A stretch of 64,000 nt of DNA from positions 14,262,001 to 14,326,000 of the forward strand of contig NC_079884.1 of NCBI RefSeq assembly GCF_029227915.1, in the 5' to 3' direction. Within the stretch, counting starts at the first letter, position 1; each line of letters begins with the position of its first letter. The position numbers and the translations under genes are program-made. Under the pieces are notes generated by a model, which was not told where the DNA came from, ran no database searches, and saw only the letters and a list, made by a program, of their open reading frames with translations. Of this stretch, positions 34,790 through 47,151 are shown piece by piece. The stretch comes from Hydractinia symbiolongicarpus. Lineage: Eukaryota; Cnidaria; Hydrozoa; Anthoathecata; Hydractiniidae.

Positions 34790-35680
34790 ATCAGTAGTGC
34801 GTCATATGTATGGAGTTATATGTGGGGTAATATTCGTGTATGGTTTTCGTCGCATCGTAATGCTTTTCGTCGTGTCGTATCTTTCTTTGTGGCGTGGTTT
34901 TCTTTGATTCGTAATAGTTTTCGTCGTGTCGTATCTTTCTTCGTCGTGTGGTTTTCTTCGCAGCGTAATGGTTTTCGTCGTGGTGTATTACTCATGTTGG
35001 TGTGATCTCATGTTTCGTCGTGTCGTATGTCACTTCGTGGGGTAATTCACTTTAAGGCAAAATAGTTATGCTTTTTTTACACGGAGTTACTAATTTTGTG
35101 AAGCTTTTACACAATATATTTCACTTTCTTTCTAGTGGCTTTCGTGTTTCTAGCTACTGGGTAAATCTAGCTATTATTTTTGTCATTTTCTTTTAATAAA
35201 CGATATATTCTTAGCTATAGATTTAGCTAGCTAGCTATACATTTTAAGCATGCTACACTGTATAATCTATTATCTATTTTGTAGTTTAAATGGATTCTGA
35301 TGAAAATATCAAAAAGCACTAAACTAAAGGTTTTGTTTATTTTACTTCTATTTTATTCAAGTGAATTGGATTTCTTGTAAGCGCTACACAAATTTAGTAA
35401 TTTTGTGGTAAAAAAGCATGAAAATTTTCGCTGCGAAATAAAATACGCCACGAAGTGAAATACGCCGCGAAGTGAAATACGCCACAAAGCGAAATACGCC
35501 GCGAAGTAAAATACGCCACGAGGGGAAATACGCCGCGACGAACACAATTACGACTCAACGAAACGTTAAACCACCCCACAAAGAAAGATACGACACGACG
35601 AAAAGCATTTACGACACGACGAAAACCATACACGAATATTGTCCCATATATAACTCCATATATATGAAGGATATACTAAC
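34790..35680. mobile_element. Foldback element with repetitive inverted arms
   Basis: The left arm (34809-34900) and right arm (35568-35660) are inverted copies over about 93 bp, including TATGGAGTTATAT, ATTCGTGTATGGTTTTCGTC and TCGTATCTTTCTTTGTGG; weaker pairing extends outward to about 34790 and 35680. Inside the left arm the GTTTTCGTCGTGTCGTATC motif recurs in units of about 50-60 bp. Inside the right arm six 17-bp units (AAATACGCC[A/G]CGAAGTG type) lie at about 35441-35542. Arg/Phe-rich translations of the arms come from the repeats and are not genes. Confidence 0.75.
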
Positions 35681-36070
35681 ATGGTGTTTATTGTTTAGAG
35701 TGTGCGAGTATAATAGGCTTTTGTCATATTTTATTGTGGAACTTATATTTTTATGAAGCAGCTGATTGCTGCTTCAATTTATTTACAAGGCTTTCTAGAT
35801 CGTTCCATGGTGATTTTTTCTCTACCGCTGCCTTAATTAGATAGATCTCGCAGCGTACATTTCTTCCCGGTTTCTTTCTCAATTTTCTGTTGAAGTAGCG
35901 TATTGTTACATATTAACTTCATAAATGTTTACTATCCTTAGAAATGCAGATCTTAATAAACATGCCGCATCCTTGACGAAATGTGCTAAATGAGATATTC
36001 ATTTTTTACATTTTAATTCCATTTTTTTAGTTGTTTTGTGGTCTTTCAGCTTTTTGTTGCTTTTTTTCGA

Positions 36071-36107
36071 TTCCATCACTTTGAGCATCGTGCTCAAAGT
36101 GATGGAA
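36071..36107. repeat. Perfect 17-bp hairpin
   Basis: TTCCATCACTTTGAGCA and its exact reverse complement are separated by the 3-base loop TCG. It lies at the left edge of the MULE-related block (36112) and is absent from the related blocks at 40.2 and 46.9 kb. Confidence 0.85.
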
Positions 36108-36111
36108 TGTG

Positions 36112-38297
36112 TTAATTAAAAAAAGTTGAAATTAAAAAAACAACTTGCTTTTACCTCTGATTTGGGTGAGCTCTGGTCGAAAGAGATTTAAATTTTTATT
36201 TTTTACTACCTGTAATGCAACCGTATACAATTTTTTGATATTTCAAATTATACTTTGGAGTCATTCTTTTTCTTACTTCTTTCTTTTCGTTGTTCTTTTC
36301 CCATAAAACTTTCGAGTCTCTGGTATACAAAGCCACATTTTTTTCTTTTTGGTATTGCTCAATTGAATCGTTTAATTCTTTCAAACAGTATGTTAGTGAT
36401 GAATAAAGTAGTTCTTCTTCAATATGACTTACACGCATTATACTCGCACGTCATGATCAGAGGTCTGATCGGGTGAAGCATTCTCTGATGAGAATGAAAT
36501 ACGGATGTGCTATAAATACTCACCTATAAGAATTTTGTACTTTATTCCAGAAAAACACATATTAAGAAATAAAACCCACCCGTCTTCTTCTATCTTACGA
36601 AACAGTGTCCTCCTCCGCGGATACTTAGTTAATGGCTCTGCGCAGGAAAGATAAATGCGTACGTCTGCATTTTTTGGTAAAGTGCGGACGAATAGCTAAA
36701 AATTATTTGTTTGCATATTATTAAAGTGCAGACGAATATCCACTTCGAATATTTTCACAAAGCAGAGTTTTTTTAATTTTCTGAAGGAGAGTTATGAGAT
36801 TAAGGTTGCGTTTTTATAAGAAGAGATGGAATATTTTAGAATTTGAATTTGGATTATTTAGAGTTAATATAGGAGAAATTGAGACTGAAACTTAATTTAG
36901 TTCCTTTGATTAAATTCGTATTAAAACATTGGAATTTTTAAGAGCTAAAAAGAAGAAAATTTAAGAACTTGTGTGCGACGGATTGTTATTTACTACCAAA
37001 GAATCGAAGATAGAGGTATTTTGTTAGTAACCAAAATATTTATCCATAAACATTTTCAAAATAAAACTGTTGCTTTGTCTTTCGGTCCTGGGTCCCTTTG
37101 GGTTTTGCGTTCTTTGGATAACCTCACTTAATAACCACGAATTTCTTGTGTTGGAAGGCGAGTTACAGTCACAGATTTTATGATCTTACAGATGTTTTAT
37201 GGCATATTTTCAAAACGGTTAAAGTTGAGAAAAAAATGAGACACACGATTTAAATTCAGACTATGCTGAAGATGTGGACATATTCTATTTTCTCTGAACT
37301 GGTAAACTTTTGAGACAAATCCCTTCACAGTTGGCCACACCCACATTTAAGACTTTCGACTATATTTTTTTTCTGTTGCAACATTTTAATTTTTTCATAA
37401 TATTCTAAAACAAACTTTTGTTAACAAGTGCATATATACTTTTATAATGTTGTTTTAAAAGGAAAGTTGAAAAAAAGGCTTTATACAGAAGAGGTGTAAT
37501 TTACCATACCGCTACCTTAAACTTTCCAACAATATCAAAATAATAAAAAAAAATTGCAGACAAGAATGTGTAGCTATAAGACCTTTTGTAAAAAGATATG
37601 AACTCCAAAATCTTTTTATTACTTGTAAAATAAAGTAAGCATACTCTTTTTGTTTACTCTTTGTAATAAAACTTTTTTTTGAAAGAAACGGCACTGATAG
37701 GCTTTTTGTTTAGCAAATGCAAAGTGAAAGTTCATTAATCATGTTGTTAGACAGCTGTCAGCAAACGTTATCAGCTTTAAACGTACAATAAAAGGTTTTG
37801 TTGCAGTAATCTATGTTTTAGAAACTTACTAACGCAGCATATTGGTTTGTTCGATCTTCTTAAGGTAAAGTTTTTATACGGACTAAAACTCTTGGTTGAC
37901 TTTGATTTGTGTATTTTTATATTTTTTAGAATTTTAAAACATTTCAGATTTTTGACTTAATTTCTTTCGAGTTTTGTTTACATCAAGACACAGTATCCTT
38001 GACTTAATCTCTTTCAAGTTTTTCTTACACCAAGACACATTTATAATATCTTTTAAATGCCTCGTAATTACGTCTTACTTACAGACTCCCTAAAAGGTTT
38101 ACACGCAGGCGTTACCTATATCGAAATAAAAGTGATATAAAATTTGATGTTACAGCCATTTCCATCTACTACAAGAAACCTTGTGGCGTAAGCAACTTTT
38201 GAAATGATATAGCGACATAAAATATTTACTATAAATACATGTAAAGAGCAATTTTTCTTGCCGGCATGAGATTCCATGCTTGTCCTTTTAAGACAAA
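36112..38297. repeat. MULE-related block, divergent copy
   Basis: Matches 40250-42344 and 46857-48951 from TTAATTAAAAAAAGTTG to CCTTTTAAGACAAA, with many small differences. It contains a transposase-exon relic near its left end and a doubled 50-bp phrase (TTTACATCAAGACACAG type, about 37950-38040). Confidence 0.85.
36196..36438 (-). pseudogene. FAR1-like N-terminal exon relic of a MULE/ZSWIM transposase
   Basis: The frame contains LKELNDSIEQYQKEKNVAL, then YTRDSKVL, KKEVRKRM, and LKYQKIVYGCITG. This pattern (EL...I..Y....V.L..RDS.T...KR......LKY....Y.C..G) resembles the N-terminal DNA-binding module of MULE-type transposases and of host ZSWIM3-like proteins. It is followed by a plausible splice donor (ACAG/GTAGTA at about 36206). 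No SWIM zinc finger or catalytic core is visible. The residues before LKEL are unlike the other copies, which read GTKFFSLKEL, so this copy has lost its original start. Confidence 0.5.
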
Positions 38298-38303
38298 CTT
38301 GAC

Positions 38304-39116
38304 ATTCATACTTTATGCGTTGCCATAGGTTATGTAAAATCTTGAATGACTTTAAGCCGATAACGCTGAAATATAATTACGGGTATGTAATGTAAATGTA
38401 AAAATACTGCCTTCCCATATGTTGGTTGTACAAGATTCAACGGACGCATTCTTCGTGTGAGCAAACCATCCAGGCTTTTACACTTACATTTTGTAATGCA
38501 CATATGCAAATACCTACGCGCAAGGTTCTTTTGTCAGAAAATTAATTTGGGTATATCTGCATCACGCATATACTAATAATATGCGATTATGACACCTCCT
38601 GGGCAGTCACAACTTTGTCCAGTGAATATATCATAAGCATAGGATAGTGCTGGGAGCTAAGTTTAATTACAAATCTTGTTATGTCCAGCCACTTTCCACA
38701 GTTTTAGTTCACTGAGTGATCGAGAGATTATGTAGCGCTCAAGCTATCTGTTCCTATTAATATAAGCTGGACGGGAAACCTAGATACGACCATTTTTTCG
38801 ACCAGACGAACAATTAGCGACAGTGGATAGATCTGATGCCTATATATTCTTTGTGAAGAAGTTTTCAAATACCAAGATCACACGCTGATAGTAAAAAAAA
38901 TTTATATAACCAAATTGCATTCATTTATTTACAAGATAAAAAATCAAAATATGTACATAACTTCGAGTTTCACGCTGAGCGATCATCAGATGTACACTTA
39001 AGAGAGAGGCGAACAAAAAATATTTTGTGGCAGCCAGAAAATAAATTTTAAGCGAGAGAAAAAAATTATAGATTTCTAAAGTCTAAAATCTACTAAGCTA
39101 TATTTCATAACCATAT
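38304..39116. repeat. Dispersed 0.8-kb repeat, copy 2
   Basis: Second copy of the repeat at 30868-31682. It starts directly at the right edge of the MULE-related block (36112-38297) and ends about 100 bp before the 6.6-kb tandem duplication. Confidence 0.85.
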
Positions 39117-40249
39117 TTTAATTTAAACCTAAGTGTATTTCTGTAATTCTTCCTAACAACATCTATATTATAATATGCCGAATAAATACAAAGTGGTTAG
39201 AAAGTTATTTTTTTGTCCACCTGGATCTGCAACACGTTTACTTGCACTAATCGCTCAGCCTAGTGCCACTCACAATTAATTTTTGAATATCCACAGGAAC
39301 TTATTATGCAAAATGAAAAATGCTAAACTGTATTTGCTTTGCAGAAGTATCAATGGGCTTCATCATAAGTCCTGTGAATGTTGGTGTATGAATAATATAC
39401 TGTATCTTTAATGCAATAAGCGTTCCACTGGATTTGTAACACATTACACTAAGTGTCCTCCATGTGACACAGTTTACCCTTTACTGAATCTTAACCTGGA
39501 CAGAGACTTTAGGTCTTCCCGCTCCAAGCGAATATTACTTCTGGCTATTACTACTCTCCCAAATTTTGTTATTTCATAAAAGAAACCGTTAGGTTAAAAT
39601 TTATTTATGAAAAATAGGTTCCCGTTCGATAAAAGAATTTATTCATGAAATACAGGTTTCTGTTTGTTGTGACAACATATTTAACCAACATGCAATGCCT
39701 TACATACCTAGCTAGCTATATACTCAAGTCTTGACTGTTCACTGTTATGGGAGGTCCAAATAGCTAGCTAGCTATCTTTATTTAAAATGACAGAATGCCT
39801 TGAAAAATCTTTTGTGTAGCTAGCTACATAAAAATAATATATTTAGCTCTTGTACTTTATCACGTCATTGTTTAACAACAAATGTGCCCCTGGAGTGCTG
39901 GCATGGTACTAGCTAGGTAGCTTAAAATCACAAAATAAGTATTATCCAGATGCGACCATCTTTCATCATCAGACATCAGAAAGGCGTTTCTGTTCTTTAC
40001 TTCTCATTGTAAGGTACCTCAAATTCTTGTATATCTAATGAAAAAAAAATACTTAAGACTTCCTTAGTTCCCACCGCGTCTCGTTCACAAGTTTCAGCGC
40101 TGGCCAATATGACGGACAACGTTGAGGAACCCTGGGTAATTTTGAAAAAATGTGATCCTGCCTTATGATTTTCATTTTTTTGCTGCTGATATCAGCATAT
40201 TTTAGCCCTCGAGTGCCATACCTCCGTATTTATAGGAGTTAATTATCTT

Positions 40250-42344
40250 TAATTAAAAAAAGTTGAAATTATAAACAACAACTTGTTTTTACCTCTGATT
40301 TGGGCGAGCTCCGGTCGAATGAGAATTAAATTTTTATTTCTTACTACCTTTAATGCAACTGCATACAATTTTTTTGATATTTCAAATTATACTTTGGAGT
40401 CATTCTTTTTCTTACTTCTTTCTTTTCGTTGTTCTTTTCCTTTAAAACTTTCGAGTCTCTGGTGTACAAAGCCACATTTTTTTCTTTTCGGTATTGCTCA
40501 ATTGAATCGTTTAATTCTTTCAAAGAAAAGAATTTTGTACCCAATTCCAGAAAACATATTAAGAATTAAAACCCACTCTGGTACACGGACTTCTATCTTA
40601 CGAAACAGTGTCCTCCTCCCGGGATACTTAGTTAATTGGCTCTGCGCAGGAGAGATAAATGCATACCTAAATAAATGAATACCTAAATGCATACCTAAAT
40701 AAATGATTACCTAAAAATTATTTGTCCGCACTTTATTAAAGTGCGGACGAATATCCACTTCGTATATTTTTACGAAGCAGATTTTTTGAGTTTTTCTGAA
40801 GGCCAGTTATGAGATTAAGGTTGCGTTTTTGAGAGAACAGATTAAATATTTGAGAATTTGAACTTGGATTATTTAGAGTTAATGTACGAGAAATTGAGAT
40901 TGAAACTTAGTTTAGTTCCTTTGATTAACTTCGTATTAAAACATTGGAATTTTTAAGAGCTAAAAAGAAGAAAATTTAAGAACTTGTGTGCGACGGATTG
41001 TTATTTACTACCAAAGAATCGAAGATAGAGTTAGTAACCAATTTATTTATCCATAAACATTTTCAAAATAAAACTGTTGCTTTGTCTTTCGGTCCTGGGT
41101 CCCTTGGGGTTTTGCGTTCTTTGGATAACCTCACTTAATAACCACGAATTTCTTGTGTTGGAAGGCGAGTTACAGTCACAGATTTTATGATCTTACAGAT
41201 GTTTTATGGCATATTTTCAAAACGTTTAAAGTTGAGAAAAAAATGAGACACACGATTTAAATTCAGACTATGCTGAAGATGTGGACATATTCTTTTTTCT
41301 GTACACTGGTATACTTTTGAGACTAATCCCTTCACAGACACCCACTTTTTAAGACTTTCGACTACATTTTTTTTCTGTTACAACATTTTAATTTTTTTTT
41401 ATAATATTGTAGAACAAACTTTTGTTAACAAGTGCATATATACTTTTATAATGCTTTTTTAAAATGAAAGTGGAAAATATGCTTTATACAGAAGAGGTGT
41501 AATTTACCATACCGCTACCTTAAATTTTTCAACAATATCAAAATAATAAAAAAAATACAGACAAGAATGTGTAGCTATAACGACAGTTAAAGAAGACCTT
41601 TTGTAAAAAGATATGAACTCAAAATTTTTTTATTACTTGTAAAATAAAGTAAACATACTCTTTTTGTTTACTCTTAGTATTAAAAATTGTTTTTTGAAGA
41701 GAATGGCACTGTAGGATTTTCGTTTAGCAAAGGCAAAGTGAAAGTTCATTAATCATGTTGTTAGACAGGTTTCAGCAAGTTTTATCAGCTTTAAACGTAC
41801 AATAAAGCTAACTGTGGCAGTAATCTATGCTTTAAAAAATTACCAACGCAGCATTTTGGTTTGCTCGAGATTCTCAAGGTAAAGATTTTATACAGATTAA
41901 AACAAACTCTCAGATGACTTTGATTTGTGTATCTTAATATTTTCTAGATTTTTTAAACACTTTATATCTTTGACTTAATTTTTTCCGAGATTTGTTTACA
42001 TCAAGACACAGTATCTTTGACTTGATCTCTTTCGAGTTTTGTTTACATCAAGACACATCTATTATATATTTTTAATGTCTCGTCATTACTTTATGTTTGC
42101 GGCCTCCCTAAAAATTCACACGTGGGCAATATTGTTCCAGCATGAAGTAAGTATGCGGTTACATATATCGAAATAAAAGTGATATGATATTTGATGATAC
42201 AGCCATTTCCAGCTACTACAAGAAACTGTGTGGTGTAAGCAACTTTTGAAATGATATAGCGACATAAAAATTTGAATATAAAGATATGTAAAGAGCAATT
42301 TTACGTGCCTGCATGAGATTCCATGCTTGTCCTTTTAAGACAAA
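40250..42344. repeat. MULE-related block inside tandem unit 1
   Basis: Homologous to 36112-38297, with divergence in substitutions and small indels. Its exact duplicate is 46857-48951. Confidence 0.85.
40350..40544 (-). pseudogene. FAR1-like exon relic, tandem unit 1
   Basis: Contains GTKFFSLKELNDSIEQYRK and YTRDSKVL, then a degenerate end (KNCMQLH), caused by a one-base shift relative to the copy at 36196-36438. It retains the better N-terminus of this MULE/ZSWIM-like module. No catalytic domain nearby. Confidence 0.45.
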
Positions 42345-43255
42345 ATAAATCGTACTGGCATATAATCTCATGTCACCTATCACGTGTAACCTGATACAGA
42401 CTTTCGAAAAGCCCAGACATAAATTTTATAGATGGTGTCAAATTGCGCGCATGTCTTTCGTGCCAAATTACGTGTAACTCTTATACAAATTGTTTTCTTT
42501 TTAACTACAAAATTTCTTATCTAACTTACTTTGCACCTTACAGAGGTAGAAACTTAAAAACACAACGATCACTCAACAAAAAAATATCTTGATTATTAGG
42601 AAGCATTGCAATATTGAAGTATACATTTTCTGGTCCTCAAGATATCTTTTGCACTACTGACATTATTCTTATTTGAATTTTTACAACCAACGTCGATTAT
42701 AAAACCGCCAAAACGTCACTCTCCTTAGCTTAGGGTTGAAAACTTAACTAATCGTCATTGTCTCGGCTTTTCTGATGATCTTAAAAAATTTCTTTTCTTT
42801 GCAACCAAATTGGTTTTGTCCGACGTTTAGCTCAACAAAAGAATCTCAATTATTACTCGGCTGCTTAGACAACTGTAAAAAAAAACGACACCACCATAGA
42901 TATAACCTGAAATATCCTTCATAGCTTATGTAAAGAAAATTTATTGAAAAATATACTCAGGAAAATTTTTAAACTATAATATTATTATATCAACTGAAGT
43001 ATAACCAACAATGAGCATCCTTATTTTGACAATATGTTTCGATCTATAATTTGATCAGCTTCAGTTCTAAAACAAAGATAAAACAAGATTAAAAATCCAT
43101 GTTATGTGTTTATATACATTTCCACAGTGAAATACATTTAAAAGCTAAAGAAGAAGTGAAACGTAAGGTCCACGGGACAGCATCTGAAAAAAGAATACAA
43201 AATAAAAAAAACTTACTAAAGTTCGACTTTTATATTCGTCTCTAGTGTTTAGTTG

Positions 43256-43889
43256 TTAACGTAATTGATTGACATGTAAAGACTCAAGGGTCATTAGATG
43301 GTTTACAGATTTTGACTTCGATGTTAAAACGATGACGTCATCCATCGAAATGAAATGTTGACATGAAGCCATGTGAACAGCTGCCGGCGCATTTTTTCTT
43401 CTATGTTTTCTAATTCTAGTGATCAAATGTCGGCGCCTAGCCAACATAGCACTGTTTGTATCGCAGACATGTAATTTTGTGAACAGCATCATTTTTTAAA
43501 GATTTATCTACAGATTATATTAGCGACGGTAAAGCAGTTTTTAATTTCTTCAAAGTAAAAATAACTGACATGAGCGTTCATTTTCATAAGAGATTTGTTA
43601 AATTGGTCTGAAAACTTTCCTCTGTATTCAATGAATAACATTTTCTTATCTTTTTCTTCCTCCTCTTCCTTACACTCCACACGTTCTTCTTAAATAATTT
43701 GTTCAACGTATCTCTTATAACAGAATCAACAAAAGACTTTGGATACTGATTGATCTTAAGAATCATTTTTGCTCGCTGTAGGCTTTCGTAAAGAATTTTA
43801 TAAGAAATGCAACCTCTAAAGATCCTGTTGATCATACTAATAAGCACTGATTTCTTATGTCCTAAAGATGCAAGGCAATCAAATTTCAT
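43256..43889 (-). pseudogene. Penelope-like retroelement relic, tandem unit 1
   Basis: Two minus-strand pieces in the expected order. The first (43584-43889) has HKKSVLISMINRIF, then ILKINQYPKSFVDSVIRD, the connector found after reverse transcriptase in Penelope-like elements (pattern LK.I...N.YP..FID). The second (43256-43492) has RRHLITRIRKHRRK, AAVHMASCQHFISMDDVIVL, and LMTLESLHVNQL, matching the later part of a GIY-YIG endonuclease. The GIY-YIG residues themselves are degraded. The reverse transcriptase core is missing. Assignment rests on motif order recalled from the family. Confidence 0.6.
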
Positions 43890-46800
43890 TAGCAGTTCGT
43901 ATCAGTGGACTTTGTATACAAAGTCGAAACTAACTTGTTTCCAGTGTGAATTATTTGTATATCAAGAAATAAAACTTTCTAAAGTCAAGCGTTGGATAAC
44001 ATAAACAACCAAACTACATTGTCCTCGCCAAGGAGGACTCAATCAAGTTGCTTTTACTAGCCGAAATTGTGACAGCGAGACATACTCATTAATTATTCAT
44101 AGTAACCAATATACTGAGTATGAAAAGCAGCCTGTACCTGTGTCGTGTTAGCCGACAAGTAAGCGCTAACAACTTTAATACCAGGCAACAAACCCTGGGG
44201 TGGAGGATGTTTTTTTTCTGTGAATAAATCTTTGTAAATAAAAAATTTAAAAATATATAAACCTTAAGGTTAACTTGTCTCTTTAAGTACAACTAATAAG
44301 CTTAAACCAAGTCTTAGATTGTGGCATCTGGCTGGTTTATATATTCGATAATGAAAACAAAACAAAGCTAGCTTAGATATCTAGCCAGTTAGCTAAGAAA
44401 AAATATAAAATCTTATAAATGCAAATGTTGACTGAATACTTTTCTGTAAGCAATTTAGTTGATAAGACTAGGTTTAAAATTGGAATTTAAAATTAAGCAT
44501 CTTGCTTCCCATCTCTTCTCTTTCTGCCAGGTAAACTATAGAGAAAGTTTTCCCCGAAGCAATATATACTTCGTTTACACAGCAATATAATGTGCTTTAG
44601 CATGATAAATTCACCACTTAGGAACATGATCCAAATGGTCAGGATCTGGTTCACATTTCACGAACTGTGTGAGTAAAATAATTATAGGTGCTAAAAACAA
44701 CCAGCTAAGAAATTTGTGATCAATAAATGTCTTAGCAATCTAATACCAGTCCTAAGAGGTGATGATTAATCAAATTGTGTATCTATTAAATGTTTTATAT
44801 AATGTACTAGTTAGCTTTTTTTTTGGTTCGTACGTATTTTTAACAAAATATGTCTTGTAGATAATTTTATTTCAACTGTAAATATTTTTTGTAAATCGTT
44901 AACTAGCTTACATGTGACTTGTGTGGCTAAATTTTTGCACAAGTGTGATGTATCCCCTAGCTATAAATAACAGATCAACAAATTTTAAACTTGTCGTTAA
45001 GTAGTCACGTTAGTTGTTGAGAATTGGAAGATATATTAACTTGTCTGAGATAAAACTTGTTTTTACTTAGTAATAGCTTATTGCACCTGCCCATTTACAG
45101 GTTAGCAAGATAGCTAGCTACATATTTTTTCCCACCTAGCTAAATTGCCGAAAGTAGCTAATGTTATTACGTTAAAAAGCTTTAAAAATAACCTTCGTTT
45201 TCATTTATAACGTCAACAATAAGAATCTGTCAAAAAACATCTTTCATAAAAATATTTACTTTTTGGCTCAGCATTTAATTTGGCCAATTCTTTTGAACAT
45301 TTCCGATAGCCAGAAATCCCTCACGTTTCAATGTTTTTGTACAAAACCCGCCATATTTCTAGCAAATCGTTGCATATATTTTGACGGGTGTATAAGTTAT
45401 CTAAAGTGAACCAATCGCATTGGAGAACTTACCAGCCTAAACCAGGGGGGGAGGTTCTTCGACGCTTGCCTTGATGCCACAAACGCAAAAACTCCTGGGG
45501 ACGAGGTTGAAAATAACTTCGATTTTTTCTATAGAGGGTTAATTTTTTTCAACGTGATCCATACAATTTATTTGAGTCTTTTTATAACATCCTTTCTCAG
45601 ACATTTAAAGTTAAATTTACAAGATGTGAAAAACTTTCACTTGCTATAGTTTACTCCCTAAATAAGTAAAGTGTCCTGAATATAGGTACATATGGGTACA
45701 TAATCCTGTCCATAATTTTGTCTTTTAACAAAGTTACCAAACAGAATCGTCCAAGGAATGCTCTGCAGCCGATAGGCTATGGGAGATCCATTCCAGCTGA
45801 TTTGTAGGCAATGTAATGATTGTCCACCTGGATCTGCAACACGTTTACTTGCACTAATCGCTCAGCCTAGTGCCACTCACAATTAATTTTTGAATATCCA
45901 CAGGAACTTATTATGCAAAATGAAAAATGCTAAACTGTATTTGCTTTGCAGAAGTATCAATGGGCTTCATCATAAGTCCTGTGAATGTTGGTGTATGAAT
46001 AATATACTGTATCTTTAATGCAATAAGCGTTCCACTGGATTTGTAACACATTACACTAAGTGTCCTCCATGTGACACAGTTTACCCTTTACTGAATCTTA
46101 ACCTGGACAGAGACTTTAGGTCTTCCCGCTCCAAGCGAATATTACTTCTGGCTATTACTACTCTCCCAAATTTTGTTATTTCATAAAAGAAACCGTTAGG
46201 TTAAAATTTATTTATGAAAAATAGGTTCCCGTTCGATAAAAGAATTTATTCATGAAATACAGGTTTCTGTTTGTTGTGACAACATATTTAACCAACATGC
46301 AATGCCTTACATACCTAGCTAGCTATATACTCAAGTCTTGACTGTTCACTGTTATGGGAGGTCCAAATAGCTAGCTAGCTATCTTTATTTAAAATGACAG
46401 AATGCCTTGAAAAATCTTTTGTGTAGCTAGCTACATAAAAATAATATATTTAGCTCTTGTACTTTATCACGTCATTGTTTAACAACAAATGTGCCCCTGG
46501 AGTGCTGGCATGGTACTAGCTAGGTAGCTTAAAATCACAAAATAAGTATTATCCAGATGCGACCATCTTTCATCATCAGACATCAGAAAGGCGTTTCTGT
46601 TCTTTACTTCTCATTGTAAGGTACCTCAAATTCTTGTATATCTAATGAAAAAAAAATACTTAAGACTTCCTTAGTTCCCACCGCGTCTCGTTCACAAGTT
46701 TCAGCGCTGGCCAATATGACGGACAACGTTGAGGAACCCTGGGTAATTTTGAAAAAATGTGATCCTGCCTTATGATTTTCATTTTTTTGCTGCTGATATC

Positions 46801-46956
46801 AGCATATTTTAGCCCTCGAGTGCCATACCTCCGTATTTATAGGAGTTAATTATCTTTAATTAAAAAAAGTTGAAATTATAAACAACAACTTGTTTTTACC
46901 TCTGATTTGGGCGAGCTCCGGTCGAATGAGAATTAAATTTTTATTTCTTACTACCT

Positions 46957-47151
46957 TTAATGCAACTGCATACAATTTTTTTGATATTTCAAATTATACT
47001 TTGGAGTCATTCTTTTTCTTACTTCTTTCTTTTCGTTGTTCTTTTCCTTTAAAACTTTCGAGTCTCTGGTGTACAAAGCCACATTTTTTTCTTTTCGGTA
47101 TTGCTCAATTGAATCGTTTAATTCTTTCAAAGAAAAGAATTTTGTACCCAA
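46957..47151 (-). pseudogene. FAR1-like exon relic, tandem unit 2
   Basis: Identical to the relic at 40350-40544, shifted by 6607 bp as part of the tandem duplication. Confidence 0.45.

Larger units (their letters stand above)
39213..45823. repeat. Tandem 6607-bp duplication, unit 1
   Basis: First of two direct, almost identical units. It starts at TTGTCCACCTGG (39213). The only difference I found between the two units is T at 45172 against C at 51779. It contains a MULE-related block, a (TAC)CTAAATAAATG minisatellite (about 40655-40720), a GTCCGCACTT palindrome (about 40723-40747), several AGCTAGCT runs and a Penelope-like relic. No intact gene. Confidence 0.97.

Noticed and set aside
35441-35542. 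CRISPR-like regular repeats
   Set aside because: The 17-bp units are contiguous, with no spacers, in a eukaryotic context.
34745-35633. Arg/Val/Phe-rich frames (FRRVVSFF repeats)
   Set aside because: They are translations of the foldback element's minisatellites and appear on both strands; not a protein.
40283-40678. 131-codon plus-strand frame repeated exactly at 46890-47285
   Set aside because: It is the antisense shadow of the FAR1-like relic and is identical only because of the tandem duplication.
46310-46390. AGCTAGCTAGCT runs (also at 35225, 39710, 45112 and 51718) as a regulatory site
   Set aside because: Simple palindromic low-complexity repeats scattered through the area, with no consistent gene context.
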